NCBI GenBank assembly: GCA_933228895.1
Contig: OW121854.1
Span: 6,761,131-6,825,130, forward strand
DNA length: 64,000 nt
DNA from: Platycnemis pennipes
Taxonomy: Eukaryota > Arthropoda > Insecta > Odonata > Platycnemididae
Direction: 5' to 3'
How positions within the stretch are numbered: position 1 is the first letter of the stretch; each line of letters starts with the position of its first letter. Below are positions 1 through 11,800 of this stretch, piece by piece. The position numbers were made by a program, and so were the translations under genes. The notes under the pieces are model-generated. The model searched no databases and was not told the DNA's origin. It was given only the letters and a program-made list of their open reading frames with translations.

Positions 1-1744
1 CATTCGGAAAACATTGTCCATGCGATTTACCTTTAAACCTAGCAGTTACTCTCTCGTCTCTCATATTTGTCTCAGTTTTTCCACCAAAGCGAAATGAGAA
101 ATATTAATTAATAATCGATGAATTACCTACACACCGACAAGGCTTTGTTTCCCAAATAGTATGGCGAGTAAGATTTTATTCCATCTCAAGTTGGCAAAAA
201 TGCGTGCGCCGAATATCAGTTCCTTGCATTAGGAAATCACTAATCGACCAGTGAACATGGTCACCAATTTCCACAGCCCATAATCATCAATCCATTTTTG
301 CCGTTCAGCTAAATTCTCTGCTAAAATTCTCTGCTCCCTAATTTCGCCTCAAACATCGGCGCAGGGGCTCTGGAGTGCAATGCAAATTGCGGTTTCGTTA
401 ACAGCCGCTCAATTGGGTCAGTGACCGAACATTTGGGAGGCCCTGCAGAATTTAGCGATCCCCTCCCGTCAACTGGACGCATTTCATGGCAAATCACGTT
501 GCAGCGATCTGAAAGCGGAGAAAAAATCGCGATTCAGCGGCTGTCCCCTCCGTGCTTCGGGCTTCCCCGAAAACTCGGCACGGAATTCTCTATCATTCCT
601 CCATTTGGGCTTAAAATCCATTTACGAGCAGAGCAGCGAAATATGCGGCGGATTCAAAGCAATGTCATTGTGGTGATGGCAAAATGGCCTTGAGATATGC
701 CAGCCGGTTTTCCATTCGATGCATTTTTGAATTCAGCAGTTCCGAATTTCCTAAAATTTCAATATTCTGCTGCAGGAAGAATTATCATTGTAGTGGTGTT
801 TTGTTTAGCCCAATAAGAGAGGAAAAAAATTAAAAAACCCTGTAACCCTATTTTTGCGCATAAAAGTTCAGCCCTTGTCCAGTGTATTTCGATAAAATTG
901 GATGTGGAACTGAAATCCATTTTATTTTGATTTTCTAAGAACCCCATGGATACATGACCTAATTACGATCCATAGCGATACAGTGACCCTGATTAGAAAG
1001 CGCCCCTGATGCAATTCATCTTAACTTAAGCAGATGACTCTCAAACCTGAAATATACTTTTTTTAAACTTCCGTGTTAAATTATCATCCGTATTTATTTA
1101 AAAAAATTATTCGAATATCAATATTTAACATAATGTGAATTACTTTATTGGGGACATGAACTTGAAGGGCTTTTCATCTTTTGAATATTTGTTTGTTGAT
1201 TCAGGCAATAAAATTGGAAAAAAATGTATTTTAGTTTACAACTGTTCTCACCTAATACAACACGAGGAGATAAATTGAAGCCGTAAACTTGTCCCCAGTC
1301 GTTCAACACTATTTTTCCTTTTAATTGCCCATTTTACTCCATGTGAATTATGTTCAGACAATCTGAACTACCTTGAATTTTCTGCTAGTCATTCAGCATG
1401 AATCTGAGGATATTTAGATCCTTAAAGTAGATAGTAGGTGATCTTCTAGTTTACTAGATCGTAGCTGGTTTTCTACCGCTCAGGCGGGTTTATGTGTTAG
1501 AGGCACTCAAAAAAAAGATTATTTTATTTCCCAACATTACTCAATGCAACGTTGTACCAGAAATATGACGCTCAAAGGCGATAAACCTCTTTGGATTTAA
1601 AAGTTGTCTATGTGCAAAATTTAATGGATACATTCACAAATCGTGGGAATCAGGAATAATTTGATTAGGTGCTTGGATCAAGTTTTTGGCGAAGTGGCTC
1701 TTGGCAATAAACTTATTTGATGTTGGTGGCTGAGGTACCAAGGC
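1..1744. other. Unassigned AT-rich non-coding stretch
   Basis: I see no recognisable gene, RNA or transposon here. The short open frames show no domain motif and have the length expected by chance. Confidence 0.5.
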
Positions 1745-1985
1745 CGGTCTCCTGAAAACCCTAAAAAGAAGGCGGAGCAACTGAATCGGCCATATCTTTA
1801 GACACGATGACCTAATGAAGACAATCGCTGGATTAAAGTGAACGGATGGATTGGAAAATGAAGGCCTCGTATGAGACACAAGGAACAGGTTGTGAAGGAT
1901 GTAAAAGAGAGGAGTTACGTTGGTATGCAGAGGTTGGCCGATAGAAGAATCGAGTGGAGGACATTGTCAAACAAATCATAGGATT
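1745..1985 (+). pseudogene. RTE-like LINE 3'-end fragment
   Basis: The plus strand encodes a decayed C-terminal tail of an RTE-like reverse transcriptase. Its order is LLKTLKRRRSN-like, then IGHIFRHDDLMKTI, a glycine/arginine-rich linker, a VKDVKERSYVGMQRLADRRIEWR-like stretch (broken by substitutions), and an end reading gtcaaacaaatcatagg. The same order appears in the copies near 3.1-3.9 kb, 8.7 kb, 22.4 kb and 56.1 kb. Frameshifts and stops show that it is dead. The clade is inferred from memory of RTE/BovB-type C-termini (LYG-ESW, WRRMLKI, GH..RHD). Confidence 0.6.
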
Positions 1986-3144
1986 TTTGACCGATGTTGA
2001 TTAGAATTTTTGCCCGGTTTTAAATTAGATGCAATTGCAGCTATTTGATTAATTACTCATCGTCGACGATCCAAATTCAAAAAGTGCTCTTTGAACGGAC
2101 GTTATAACGCATTTACATATTTTTGGACTAAACACTGTTATAACAAGTTCATAACTCTTCTATTACTTAAGGAATCGGTGTTTGGAATTGAATATTTTTA
2201 CTTGTAGATTATACTGCTGAAGTTCAAAAACTGTCTTTTAATAGACAATTAATTTGTTTGTTCACTTTAAAATTAACTTATGACCTAATTACCTATCTGT
2301 AAACATTATATGAGTAGAAGCATTGACCCATCTGTCTAGGCTTTGTCTTGAAATGCTAATCCTCGTATTTAGGAAAATCTACAGACTCAGTGATGGAATT
2401 TTCGATAAAAATGTTATAAAATAAATAAAATATTGGACCATTTCGCTAAGGACGAAATGCTTATTAAGTTACTTCTTTGCGTTGCGATTGGTTGAATTCA
2501 TAACAAGTTTGGAGGAGTTAGTGGGGTCCATTATGATTCTTCCATTTTCGGACACCGATGAGGCAATCAAAAGCATGAAATGGGAACACACATGCGATTT
2601 TATCTGGGATGGGCCTTGCTGATATTTCATTTATGGCGAATGAATTTATAAAATATGTATGCAATTGAAGGTGGATAGTGCGCATACAAGCGATCAAATA
2701 TTTGTGCTTGATGGGCCAATCAGTTCGTTAATAACGTCTATTGCAGCAGGTTTAAATTAGTTCTATTTTGTTAACATGAGAAATACGGTTCATTAATAAT
2801 ACGTAATTTTTCTTTTTGTAATGAATAGTTTTTTTGGCTCAAAAATCCCTTTTCAATCACATAATAGTAAACAAACTGATTTAAGCAAATATTTAACCTT
2901 TCACGTATTTAATTACTGACTAGAATTTTGTTGCTTATTTGATTAAAAATTAATTGGTATTTCATGAGTCCACTAGTCTCGATTCATAGAATTCTGCGAA
3001 TTTTTCGGGATTCAATTGGGTATTGAAATTTATCCATTTTTTCTGCTGTTTATACATTTATATGTTGTTTTAAATATTCAGTACTAAGATTTTGAATGGC
3101 TACCGGAGTTGTAGAAATCATAATTGATATTTTCCTGTGTTATC
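1986..3144. other. Unassigned AT-rich stretch
   Basis: No recognisable feature. It is AT-rich, with frequent stops in all frames. Confidence 0.5.
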
Positions 3145-3890
3145 AGAGGTTAAAGGATATGAATAAGATTCTAGCAACCATGAAAAGCACAAGGGCCAAA
3201 CATCAGCTGAAAAGCGATAGGAAGAAGACTAAGATATTAGTGTGCAGCAAGATAAAAGAGACCGAAACCAGCGTTAAACTAGGAAAACGAAAACCGGTAG
3301 AGATGAAAGAGTTCTGTTACCTGGGAAGCAGAGTAACCAACAATGGACGAAGCAAGAAAGAAATAGTTAGTTGAATAGCCCAGGCAAATATTCTATCGAA
3401 AATTCTATCAAAAGAAGAATCTACTTACAGCTGGAAATACAAGCTTAGAAGTAACGAAGATATTCATCAAAAGGTACATCTGGAGGGTGTTTCTTTATGC
3501 AATTGAGTCATGGTCCACGACAGCAGAGGAGGAGAAGGAAAGGGTGGAAACATTCGAAATGTGGTACTAAAGAAGAATGATGAAATGGATCGGTCTAGTG
3601 ACAAATGATGAAGTCCTAAGAAGAGTGGGAGAGTAGAAAAGTCTGCTGAAAACCCTAGAAAGAAGACGGGACAGCATAATCGGCCACATCTTAAGACACG
3701 ATGGTCTGATGAAATAATCATCGAGGTAAAAGTGAACAGGAGGAATGGAAAAGGAAGGCCTCGTATGAGCTATATAGAACTGGTCGTGAGTGGTGTGAAA
3801 GAGAGGAATTACGTTAATATGAAGAGGTTGGCCTATGGAAGAATCAAGTGGAGGGCTGCGTCAAACCAATCCTAGGATTGTTGACCGTTG
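3145..3890 (+). pseudogene. RTE-like LINE fragment, reverse-transcriptase thumb to 3' end
   Basis: Translation starts within the RT domain after the catalytic loop, which is missing. Recognisable blocks are KKTKILVCSKIKETE, EFCYLGSRVTNNGRSKKEIVS, then a stop, IAQA, a decayed region, TLERRRDSIIGHILRHDGLMK and NGRGRPRMSYIE-like sequence. It ends at the family 3' terminus, caaaccaatcctaggattgttga. The blocks occupy different frames, so several indels have occurred. This is the longest plus-strand copy of the family in the window and aligns collinearly with the minus-strand copies at 22.3-22.9 kb and 56.1-56.8 kb. The RTE assignment is an inference. Confidence 0.7.
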
Positions 3891-4505
3891 ATAATGATGA
3901 CGGATTAGCTTTTTTTTCTACCATAGGTAGTCTGTCTGGAAAAAAAACTGGTCTCACCTGTTGAGGCAAATATTAATATCCTCGCCCTTCAAAATATTTC
4001 TCTGCGGGTATATGCAAGTAACTTGGTGCTGAAAACAACAAATTAATCTGGGTAAAGAGAAGCAGTTGGAACAGGATCTGTAGCTTAATATTTACATGAA
4101 GTGATACGCCTATATATGTTTTCTTTGTTAGTGAGAAGTCTATCCATTCACTCGTATTAAACTACCTCGCGCAGCAGATAGTATTTCATCCTATTTTGAT
4201 ATTAGTTGTAAGTATTTGCAATTGAAGGAGGATGCGATTGTTGGGGGTATTATGTTAGTAAACGTACAACGGAGTGGGAAGTATACATATGTCAGTCATG
4301 GGGTTTCCTATGCCCTCTGTGTTTTAAGGAAAATTCTAGCGCCCATAAAATCTCACTTCTTGGCTTTTCCTTGTTTAGATGCAGTCTTCGAAATGAAACC
4401 CAATAAGTTTGATCAAAAGCCAAACCACCTGCCCTCTGGTCCACAACGTTGCTTTGGGGGCAATAGCCGATGTAGTAATGTGTATGTGACGGAAAAAGTG
4501 TTCCA
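3891..4505. other. Unassigned stretch between two RTE-like fragments
   Basis: No recognisable feature. The 97-codon open frame at 4216-4509 has no motif I know and is probably chance. Confidence 0.4.
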
Positions 4506-5178
4506 GTAATACAAGATGAAAGTCAATAAGAAGTAAACCACGATACTTGTGTGCGGAAGAGAGAAAACAGAGGCCGACGTCCGCCTCTAAGGAGAAAGAT
4601 AGGAGCAAGTGGAATCATTCACCTACCTCGGGAGCACCATCACCTGGGATGGAAGACAGACATCAAGCGTCAAATAGCCCAAGCTAAGACGGCATTCATG
4701 ACCAAAAGGCCACTACTCTGCTCGAAGAGCATAAGATTTGAGACAAGGAAACAGTACGTGAAAACATTCCTGTGGGGAGTGGAACTCTACGGATCAGAAG
4801 CATGGAGCATTGGAAAAACTGACCAGAAAATAATAGAAGCCTTCGAGACCAGGTGCTGGAGAAGGATGCTGAAGATCAAACGGGCGGATAGGGTGAGAAA
4901 CGAGGAGGTTGTACAGAAGAATTGGAGAAGAAAGAGCACTGTGAAGCCCCATACGCCAAAGAAGAACACGGTGGGTTGACCATGTCATGAAACACAACAA
5001 TTACGTGGGAAGCGTAATGGAGAGAAAAATTGAAGGAAAGTCCCCAGGGGAAGACCAAGAGACAAGCACTTGGGGCAAGTCAAGAAAGATACGGGGAAGA
5101 AGAACCATAGGGAAATGAAGGAACTGGAATGGGATAGGGAGAAATGGAGGGCTGCAGTATACCAATCCTTGGATTGTA
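4506..5178 (+). pseudogene. RTE-like LINE fragment, second subfamily
   Basis: The plus strand reads, with frame changes, TILVCGREKTEADVRL, a SFTYLGSTITWDGR block, IKRQIAQAKTAFMTKRPLL, ETRKQYVKTFLWGVELYGSE followed by AWS, KIIEAFETRCWRRMLKI and DRVRNEEVVQ. These are the conserved post-catalytic blocks of RTE-like reverse transcriptases. The longest open part is 142 codons (4551-4979). Sequence identity to the 3.1-kb copy is low, so this is a different subfamily. It ends near the matching motif WRAAVYQSLDCN. It is a dead copy lacking the endonuclease and the catalytic RT part. Confidence 0.75.
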
Positions 5179-5828
5179 ATACTATGCATGTATGTTTGTA
5201 GGAATCGGTGCTTGAGGCAGTCACTGACGGAAGAATGTTGGGTAAGCGAGGAAGAGGGGGTATGAAAAGGCATGTGGAATGCTATGAACAGAGGTAGATA
5301 TTGTGTTGATGTGACGTAAACGATGTAGGGCAAGAGCAATTCGCATATTAAAGAGCACGAATACTATATTTTAATCTACAATTACTGGCAGAACCTTACG
5401 AATAGTAATGACGGTAAATGATAATTTTCATATCCTTTAATTTTAGGATCATTTTCATGCTTATTCCGTGATCATCTAATTTTTGATAATTTCTTTTTTT
5501 AATTCACCATTTCTGTTTAAAGTTATCCATTTTATGTTAATATAATGGCCTTATTTAATATATAAATGTCTAGAATCATTTCGCGTCCCTGCCAAAGTCA
5601 TGTGTGGCCTCAGTTTGAACATCACTTGCAGTATTATTTACAGCATGAGAGAAAAACCATTCTAAAAGTCCAATTTTGATGCAAAAAATCATGTCTGTAT
5701 TTATAAAGCTATGTGCTGTGAATGTACCACACCAGGATGATGCACGATGTGAATTTCCCAGCATTACATGTAGTGGTATACGTTACTAACAGTGTATGAA
5801 TACATCACTGTATATGAGTTTATATGAT
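5179..5828. other. Unassigned AT-rich stretch
   Basis: No recognisable feature before the Harbinger element. Confidence 0.5.
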
Positions 5829-6081
5829 TTATGGCCGGTTGCACTAAACTTCCGCTATGCATTCGATAGCTATGAGTTCCATAAACTTATGGAGCTCATA
5901 ACGTTTTTCGGGTTGCAAGAAACAATCGGACTAATAAACAATCTCTCGATAGCTATTGCTTAGAGCACGGAGTACAATAAACTGCCACAAGATGACACTA
6001 CAGTCGCACCGTTGGAGAAGGTAAACAAACTTGACGAGCGAAAGTTCAAAACAGTTCAAAATACGGTAAGAAGAGGTGAAT

Positions 6082-6255
6082 AATGGCAAAGCGGGGAAAA
6101 ATTTCAATGAATTCGAGAAAAACATCATTGTAAAATTGGTGGGAGGAAAACGACAAATAGTGGAAAATAAAAGGACGGATGCCGTTTTCTCAAAAGAAAA
6201 AGTGAAAGAATGGGAGGAAATTACAGCGAAGTACAATGCAGCAGTAAAGAAATAG
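6082..6255 (+). pseudogene. Myb/SANT-like DNA-binding protein fragment of the Harbinger element
   Basis: An ATG-initiated 57-codon frame begins MAKRGKNFNEFEKNIIVKLV and contains VENKRTDAVFSKEKVKEWEE and ITAKYNAAVKK. The spacing of hydrophobic residues, the NK-TDAV-S--K---W--I motif and its place inside a Harbinger element match the Myb/SANT-like protein that these transposons encode beside their transposase. In the known families that protein helps bring the transposase to DNA and to the nucleus. Here only the N-terminal DNA-binding helices remain, and the stop lies at the internal deletion. The first helix lacks the usual early tryptophan (F instead), so function is doubtful. Confidence 0.6.
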
Positions 6256-6424
6256 CAGTAATAGGCTTGCTCCTTATGGAGATTGGCTTCAAATTGTTTT
6301 CAAATTTCTGTAGAAGATCCATAACAAGCTGCTTGGGTAATCTGAATAGTTCCTTGAATTCTGATTCATTATAAATATTGAAAGGATCTAATCGCTCTCG
6401 GAAAATGCTCAACTCTTGGAACAT
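6240..6424 (-). pseudogene. PIF/Harbinger (HARBI1-like) transposase, N-terminal fragment
   Basis: The minus strand reads MFQELSIFRERLDPFNIYNE, then SEFKELFRLPKQLVMDLLQK, FENNLKPISIRSKPITAISL and LL. The pattern R-DPF---E-EF---FRL-K--V--LL, then a long helix, is typical of the N-terminal region that precedes the DDE nuclease of HARBI1-like transposases. The frame breaks off after about 62 codons, where sequence from the convergent Myb-like frame begins. The DDE catalytic domain is therefore gone. It belongs to the TIR-bounded element at 5832-8046. Confidence 0.65.
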
Positions 6425-7085
6425 TTCTTAATACATTCATTATTTCTTCATCTGAAGAAGTGAATGATGCTTCAATCAGATCCATCCTATGAAATAAAAA
6501 ACTAATTAAACAGTGATTATTTTAGTTGGTCCTGTATACCACTAGGAGAGAAATTCTAGTGAATAGTAGACATTCCTAGTACCTATACCTAGTAGGTAGC
6601 ACCTATAAATCTTCACCAACTGCACCATTACTGGTTTGCAGGCCCAAAACAATGCTTTCATAATTCTAATGCAGATCATTCCATTAAAATCAAGTAAGAA
6701 TCCCTTTTTCCAAGCTCAAGTCATAGTAATATAAAATATTCTCTACCCCTCAACGCTCTTAGATTTTGGTTCAATATATAGGTCGAGACAATATGTACCT
6801 TTCACCACCTTGAAACTACCGTAGACTTTAAACTAAGATCTATTACTTTGGCCTCTTAAGCAACTGAACGTTTATGAGCACTTTCGTAATTAAGAAACGG
6901 TTAATACTCTAATTAACCAAATATACCAGTTATACTGTTTTGTGGTCACAAACATTCACTGTGATAAAATCTAATTTAAATTATGTGGCCATTCAACTGG
7001 AAAAAAACAAACTTCCCTTTTTCTGATCCAATTATTTCACTGTACCTACTAAACAAATATTAACCATAGTAATAACAGAAAGGGG

Positions 7086-7201
7086 AAAACATCCGCCTCA
7101 ATTCTCCAATTGATTATAATATTGAGTTAGGAAAGACTATCCGAAAACATCCACCTCAATTCTCCAATTGATTATAATATTGAGTTAGGAAAGACTTCCG
7201 C
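7086..7201. repeat. 58-bp tandem duplication inside the Harbinger element
   Basis: Two adjacent copies, starting at 7086 and 7144, differ at very few positions (for example ccgcctc versus ccacctc). The high identity suggests a recent duplication. Confidence 0.9.
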
Positions 7202-8049
7202 CAGATTTTGCCTTTTTAATACCAAGGGCTATGAATTTATGCATCCGTATTATTGTGCACGGTATAATAACTCGCTATTGTAATGGTTGTGAGTTTTAAC
7301 GTTTGAAAGGAATATGAGAAAACACGTGTGGGAGTAGGGCGAAGCACATCAACGTAGCAGAAACACATCAACGAGATAATTAAAGGAAACAACGAGTTCC
7401 TCTACGTACTTATTAAAAGAATGCAATTGCACACTATAACCGAAAGGAATGACCTTCACATTAACAAGTTCGTTGCAGTTATTACACACGTTAAAACCTA
7501 GATATAATTGAATATGAACACCGCAACTCAAGTAAACAGATTGCCACAGATGATCACTGCACTCTTGCATATTTGTATTTGCGGCTTGCGTATTTACGTT
7601 TAGAATTTTTTCGTACCGCGGCAAAATATGAACCTTTCAAACCGTGCAAAAGCAATTCACAGTTAATCGGCAATCCATGACAATTCATATAAAGGAAAAT
7701 ATGGAATGTTTAGTTATTATATGCATACCTGGTTGTCAAATATGACTTATAAGCTTGTTAGGTGGAAGTAAATGTCGAATAACTTGAAAAAAACGAACTT
7801 TTTCTTTCAATAAAATCAATCCTCAAGCAATGACACTTCCAGGCATCTGATTACAAATCCGTCATATTGTGTTATTATGGAACTCATAAGCTTTTAACCC
7901 CACCAATTTGGTTCGATAAGTTATCTGACAGTTTATGGAACTCATAAACTTATTGAACGTTCATGCAACACTTATTGAATGGTTGCTAGGGGTTATGAGT
8001 CTCATAACTTTATTGAATACATATGTATCGTTCGTGCAACCGGCCATTA

Positions 8050-8722
8050 GTCATTAAGTTTTCTTTTCATGTCTTTTTAGGAATCTCAGGATTCAATTAT
8101 TCTGATCCAGTACTTGATATCTGCTGCCTTCAATTGGACGTCATTGCGCACATATTTACCATAGAAGAAGAGTAAGAGCTTCGGTAAGTAAAATACTGAA
8201 CACTGATCGTAATTTTAACAACATTAATGATGCATTATGTCATTGTTGTGACCAATATACAATATGATGACCTCAACTGCATTATTGCAAAGGGTAGGCA
8301 GGACTGAGGGTTGATGTACAAAGAGATTCCATAAAATAGAATACTGCTCAACGGTGGAGATAGCACAGGGCTTCACTCCTCCCTTTCTTCGCCCCTTGAA
8401 TGTTTCCTTCCCATATGCAGTTACCTAATTAACTAATTAGTACTACTTCACTACTAACTACTTTAACCCCCCGCTGTTTTAAATTGCGCAAGTGACCTCA
8501 GCGTTTCCTCCCATCCCCAAAATTGTAAACTGATTTAAACACTGAAAGCTGGCCCATGAATTCCCATTTTTGCTATGACTTTGGAATGAATTACAGTGGG
8601 AATTACTTGAAATAATATTATGTTGCCAGTTACTTCCCGCCCATAGATATAAGATGTCATCCGTTAGGAAAAACATTATTACTCAGAAAAATGTATTACT
8701 CAATAAAAATATATTAATTAGA
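8050..8722. other. Unassigned stretch
   Basis: No recognisable gene or repeat. Confidence 0.5.
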
Positions 8723-8846
8723 AAATGAGACAAGGGGAACAAATCGTGAAGGATGTAGGACATAAGAATTATGTTAATATGAAGAGATTTGCCTTTGGGA
8801 AAATCGAGTTGAAGGCTGCGTCAAACGAATCTTTGGTTTACTGGCG
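8723..8846 (+). pseudogene. RTE-like LINE terminal fragment
   Basis: A short match to the final section of the RTE-like family: gtgaaggatgtaggac, aagaattatgttaatatgaa, gaggctgcgtcaaacgaatc-like. It aligns with positions about 3783-3880. Confidence 0.6.
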
Positions 8847-11800
8847 ACGGTGATATTTCATAAAAACTTTGTTCAAATCAAACAAGAGGTATCCCAAATG
8901 TCCGAGAAAGTATCAGCCAATACAGAAGGTATTAGGCAGCCTATTTTAGCCCTTTCATTTAATTTCTTATATTCTATCAAATGGGAATAATTTAGGTCGG
9001 TACGCATACATTAACCGTAATCAGGAGGAGTAGTCATTGCCATCTACGTATTTGTTAACAGAGTATAGTTTCGTCAAATGGAATACTCGCACATAGCCAT
9101 GTCGATGGAAACTTGACATTAGGAAACAATAGGTGAACAGTTGAAACAATTCAAATGCCCGGTAGCCATTAAGTTTTTGAAAGTTCAGCGAGTTAAATGA
9201 TTGATTATTCAAATTGCGGATTTCATAATAGCCGTGTAAACTTCAAGAGAGTTACCCGATGGTATTATAAATTGCTCTTCTCCGGGCAGCAAAATGTAGT
9301 TAGGAGATTTATCTCAGTGCCTTCAAAATAGGTTTTTTTTACTAAATGCAGTGGTATGGAGACATTACGCCAAAGAAGAGAGTTTCTGATGCAATCAGGG
9401 GAGTGAGGAGGCTAATGACTAACTTATTATGAAGCATGGCCTTGAATCTGGATCTTGAATCCTGATCTGAAATCATTAAAACCCGATCTGGAATCTAGGA
9501 AAAGGTGACGGTAATACGCTTATGTACTTCATAAATGCGTGGAAAAGAGTGGGAAAACCGTGATTGGGGTAAATGAGTACTGAAGATGAAGTACTGTTCA
9601 TGGTGGGAGAAGAAATTAAATAAGAAGGAACTTGGATAGATGGAAAAGCTCTGTTTGGCATTGCGATACTGAAGGCCGTGATAGAAGATTGAATGCTTGG
9701 AGAGTTGAATGAAGGGAAGATCAATTTTGAGACGTTTGGAGAAATGTTGGAGATATTCAGATCTGAGGAGGAAAAGGAAAGCAAACACTATGTACAGAGA
9801 AAAAAATGAACTACACTATTTTCTTTACATTACAAAGTAGGTTAGTGAAATATCATCTTAGCCTACAGAAGCAAGGAGAAACTTAAGTTAAAATTGTCTG
9901 AAGGTTAGAGTTAATGTCACAGTGGGAGGGGAAATGGCATTCATGAAACATCTTAGCGCAGTATCCCCTCGTTTCTCCCCTCGCTAGCATCACCCCGGCA
10001 CCAGGGGATGGTCCCCTTCTCCAAAGCATCCCCGCGTAGGCCCTACATCATTACGGCCACGCAGAAAGGACCTCCGTGCCCGGAAATTTCCACCAAGACA
10101 CATTTTCATCCCCGGAAGGCTTTCCGGGAGAAGATTTGCAGCGGGTAGGGAAGTTTCATCCCCCCACCCTGGCTCTATTCGTCCTGTGGAGCGTAGGACG
10201 AGGAAAGGGGGAGAGGGAGAGAGTGGAATTATGCAAAATGTTTTAAGAAACTTTCAGTGATGCACTGTTCTCAGTTTGTCTTTGTCCTGGCCTTTGCTCT
10301 GGCGAATTCAATATCGTAAATATTTTTCCAGCATTTTTAAGTTTGTGACTTCCCACTTCCTGCTATTCCTAGAAGCTTTTACGCTTCCGTTTCATTTACT
10401 AGTAATTCAGCGATTTTTTGGCTCTATGCCATTTGAATGAAAATATATGCCATGAAAAAATGTATTCATTCTTATTCTTCCGCTTCCACATTTATTGAAT
10501 AATCTTCCACCAATCTTCCAACGCAGTGTACTTATTTAGGTACCGAGCAATATGTGCCCAATTCACTCTCATTGACTCCTCCACATTTTCTGGCAAAACC
10601 CTATAGCTACGCCTCCACCTATTTCCTCATCGGTTTGCCTCTTCATGTTGCCAACCTACTTCGTTCCACCACGTCTTCTTGCGCCCACATCTCAAAAGCT
10701 TTCAGTATTCAATTTATGGTTTTTTCACTTCCCCGCCTTACATTTTTTTATTTAATACCCTGCAATATTTTCTTGGTCAATGCTTCTCTTCCCTCTACCC
10801 CTTACCAATGAGTCGTATTAATTGGGATTTCTGATTTTAATTGTCTTACTTTGCGTACTGAACGTCTCATCGCTTCCAAGATAACCGGAATGCTCTGTCT
10901 GTGCTAGATTATGACCACTGGCCTAGATGGTTACCCGAGCCATTCCAATTTTCCAATTCATTTGAGAACCTCATCACTTTCTTATTCCTGATATTGGTCC
11001 TCATTCCACGCTACCCTTATTGGTTGCAGTTCTTTTAGGGATCGAATAACAAAATCTCGATTTTATGCTAATCTTGCTCAATTGATCGCTCTGCCTCGTC
11101 ATTCATAACCCCCTCAAATTTATCTACGTCTATTTCCTCCGAATCTCCATTGACAAGAAGAGGCGATGGGTATTGAACTCCCTGACTGTCCAGCTTATTA
11201 CTTACCATTCAAACTTTTCATCTGTTTTTTTCTCGATATTTGCTGTGGGGCTGAAATACAGGCATCTATAGAGATGTTTATGCTATGTAATCCTTTCCTA
11301 ACGTATGCATTGCATTCACTATCTTCGTCCAGTATTGGGGAAAGCAATATATTTACGATGCATGTTTGTCTTATTCTCTTCCCTTAGGTTAGGTTTCAAT
11401 AATTTAAATAGGTGTCATAAACAGATGTACCTTTACGTATCGTGATATGACAATGGAGACGTACGTGGTATCACATGATTCTCACATGCTACAGATAGAA
11501 AACCTCAGTTTTTTCAGTTTTAGACTTTTGACATGATCCATCCCCAACTTCTTACGATTCAACAGCAAAGTGATTATCGTAATCATCGGAGGAGATTCAG
11601 TTAAATGAATAGTATTTATTAAATTTCAAAGCAATGTAGAATGAAGAAAATGTGTTGTCTTTAATATCCAAACATGCAATCATCAACCTAAATATCAGAT
11701 CATGAAACATTTCTTCCGTCCATTCAAAAACCGGCCAATGTTTTATTCGGTGGTAGATATGAAGGATATGCGTGACGAAGGTGATTTATTAAGTCCATCG

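Larger units (their letters stand above)
5832..8046. mobile_element. PIF/Harbinger-type DNA transposon, internally deleted
   Basis: The ends are perfect 13-bp inverted repeats, TGGCCGGTTGCAC at 5832 and its complement ending at 8046. They are flanked by a direct TTA (5829-5831 and 8047-8049), matching the 3-bp TWA duplications of PIF/Harbinger elements. Subterminal copies of a TTATGGAACTCATAA-like motif occur near both ends (about 5870-5900 and 7877-8015). Inside, a Myb/SANT-like reading frame (plus strand) and the N-terminal part of a Harbinger transposase (minus strand) meet tail to tail near 6250. The catalytic transposase region is absent, so this is a 2.2-kb non-autonomous derivative. 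It also holds a 58-bp tandem duplication at 7086-7201. Confidence 0.85.
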
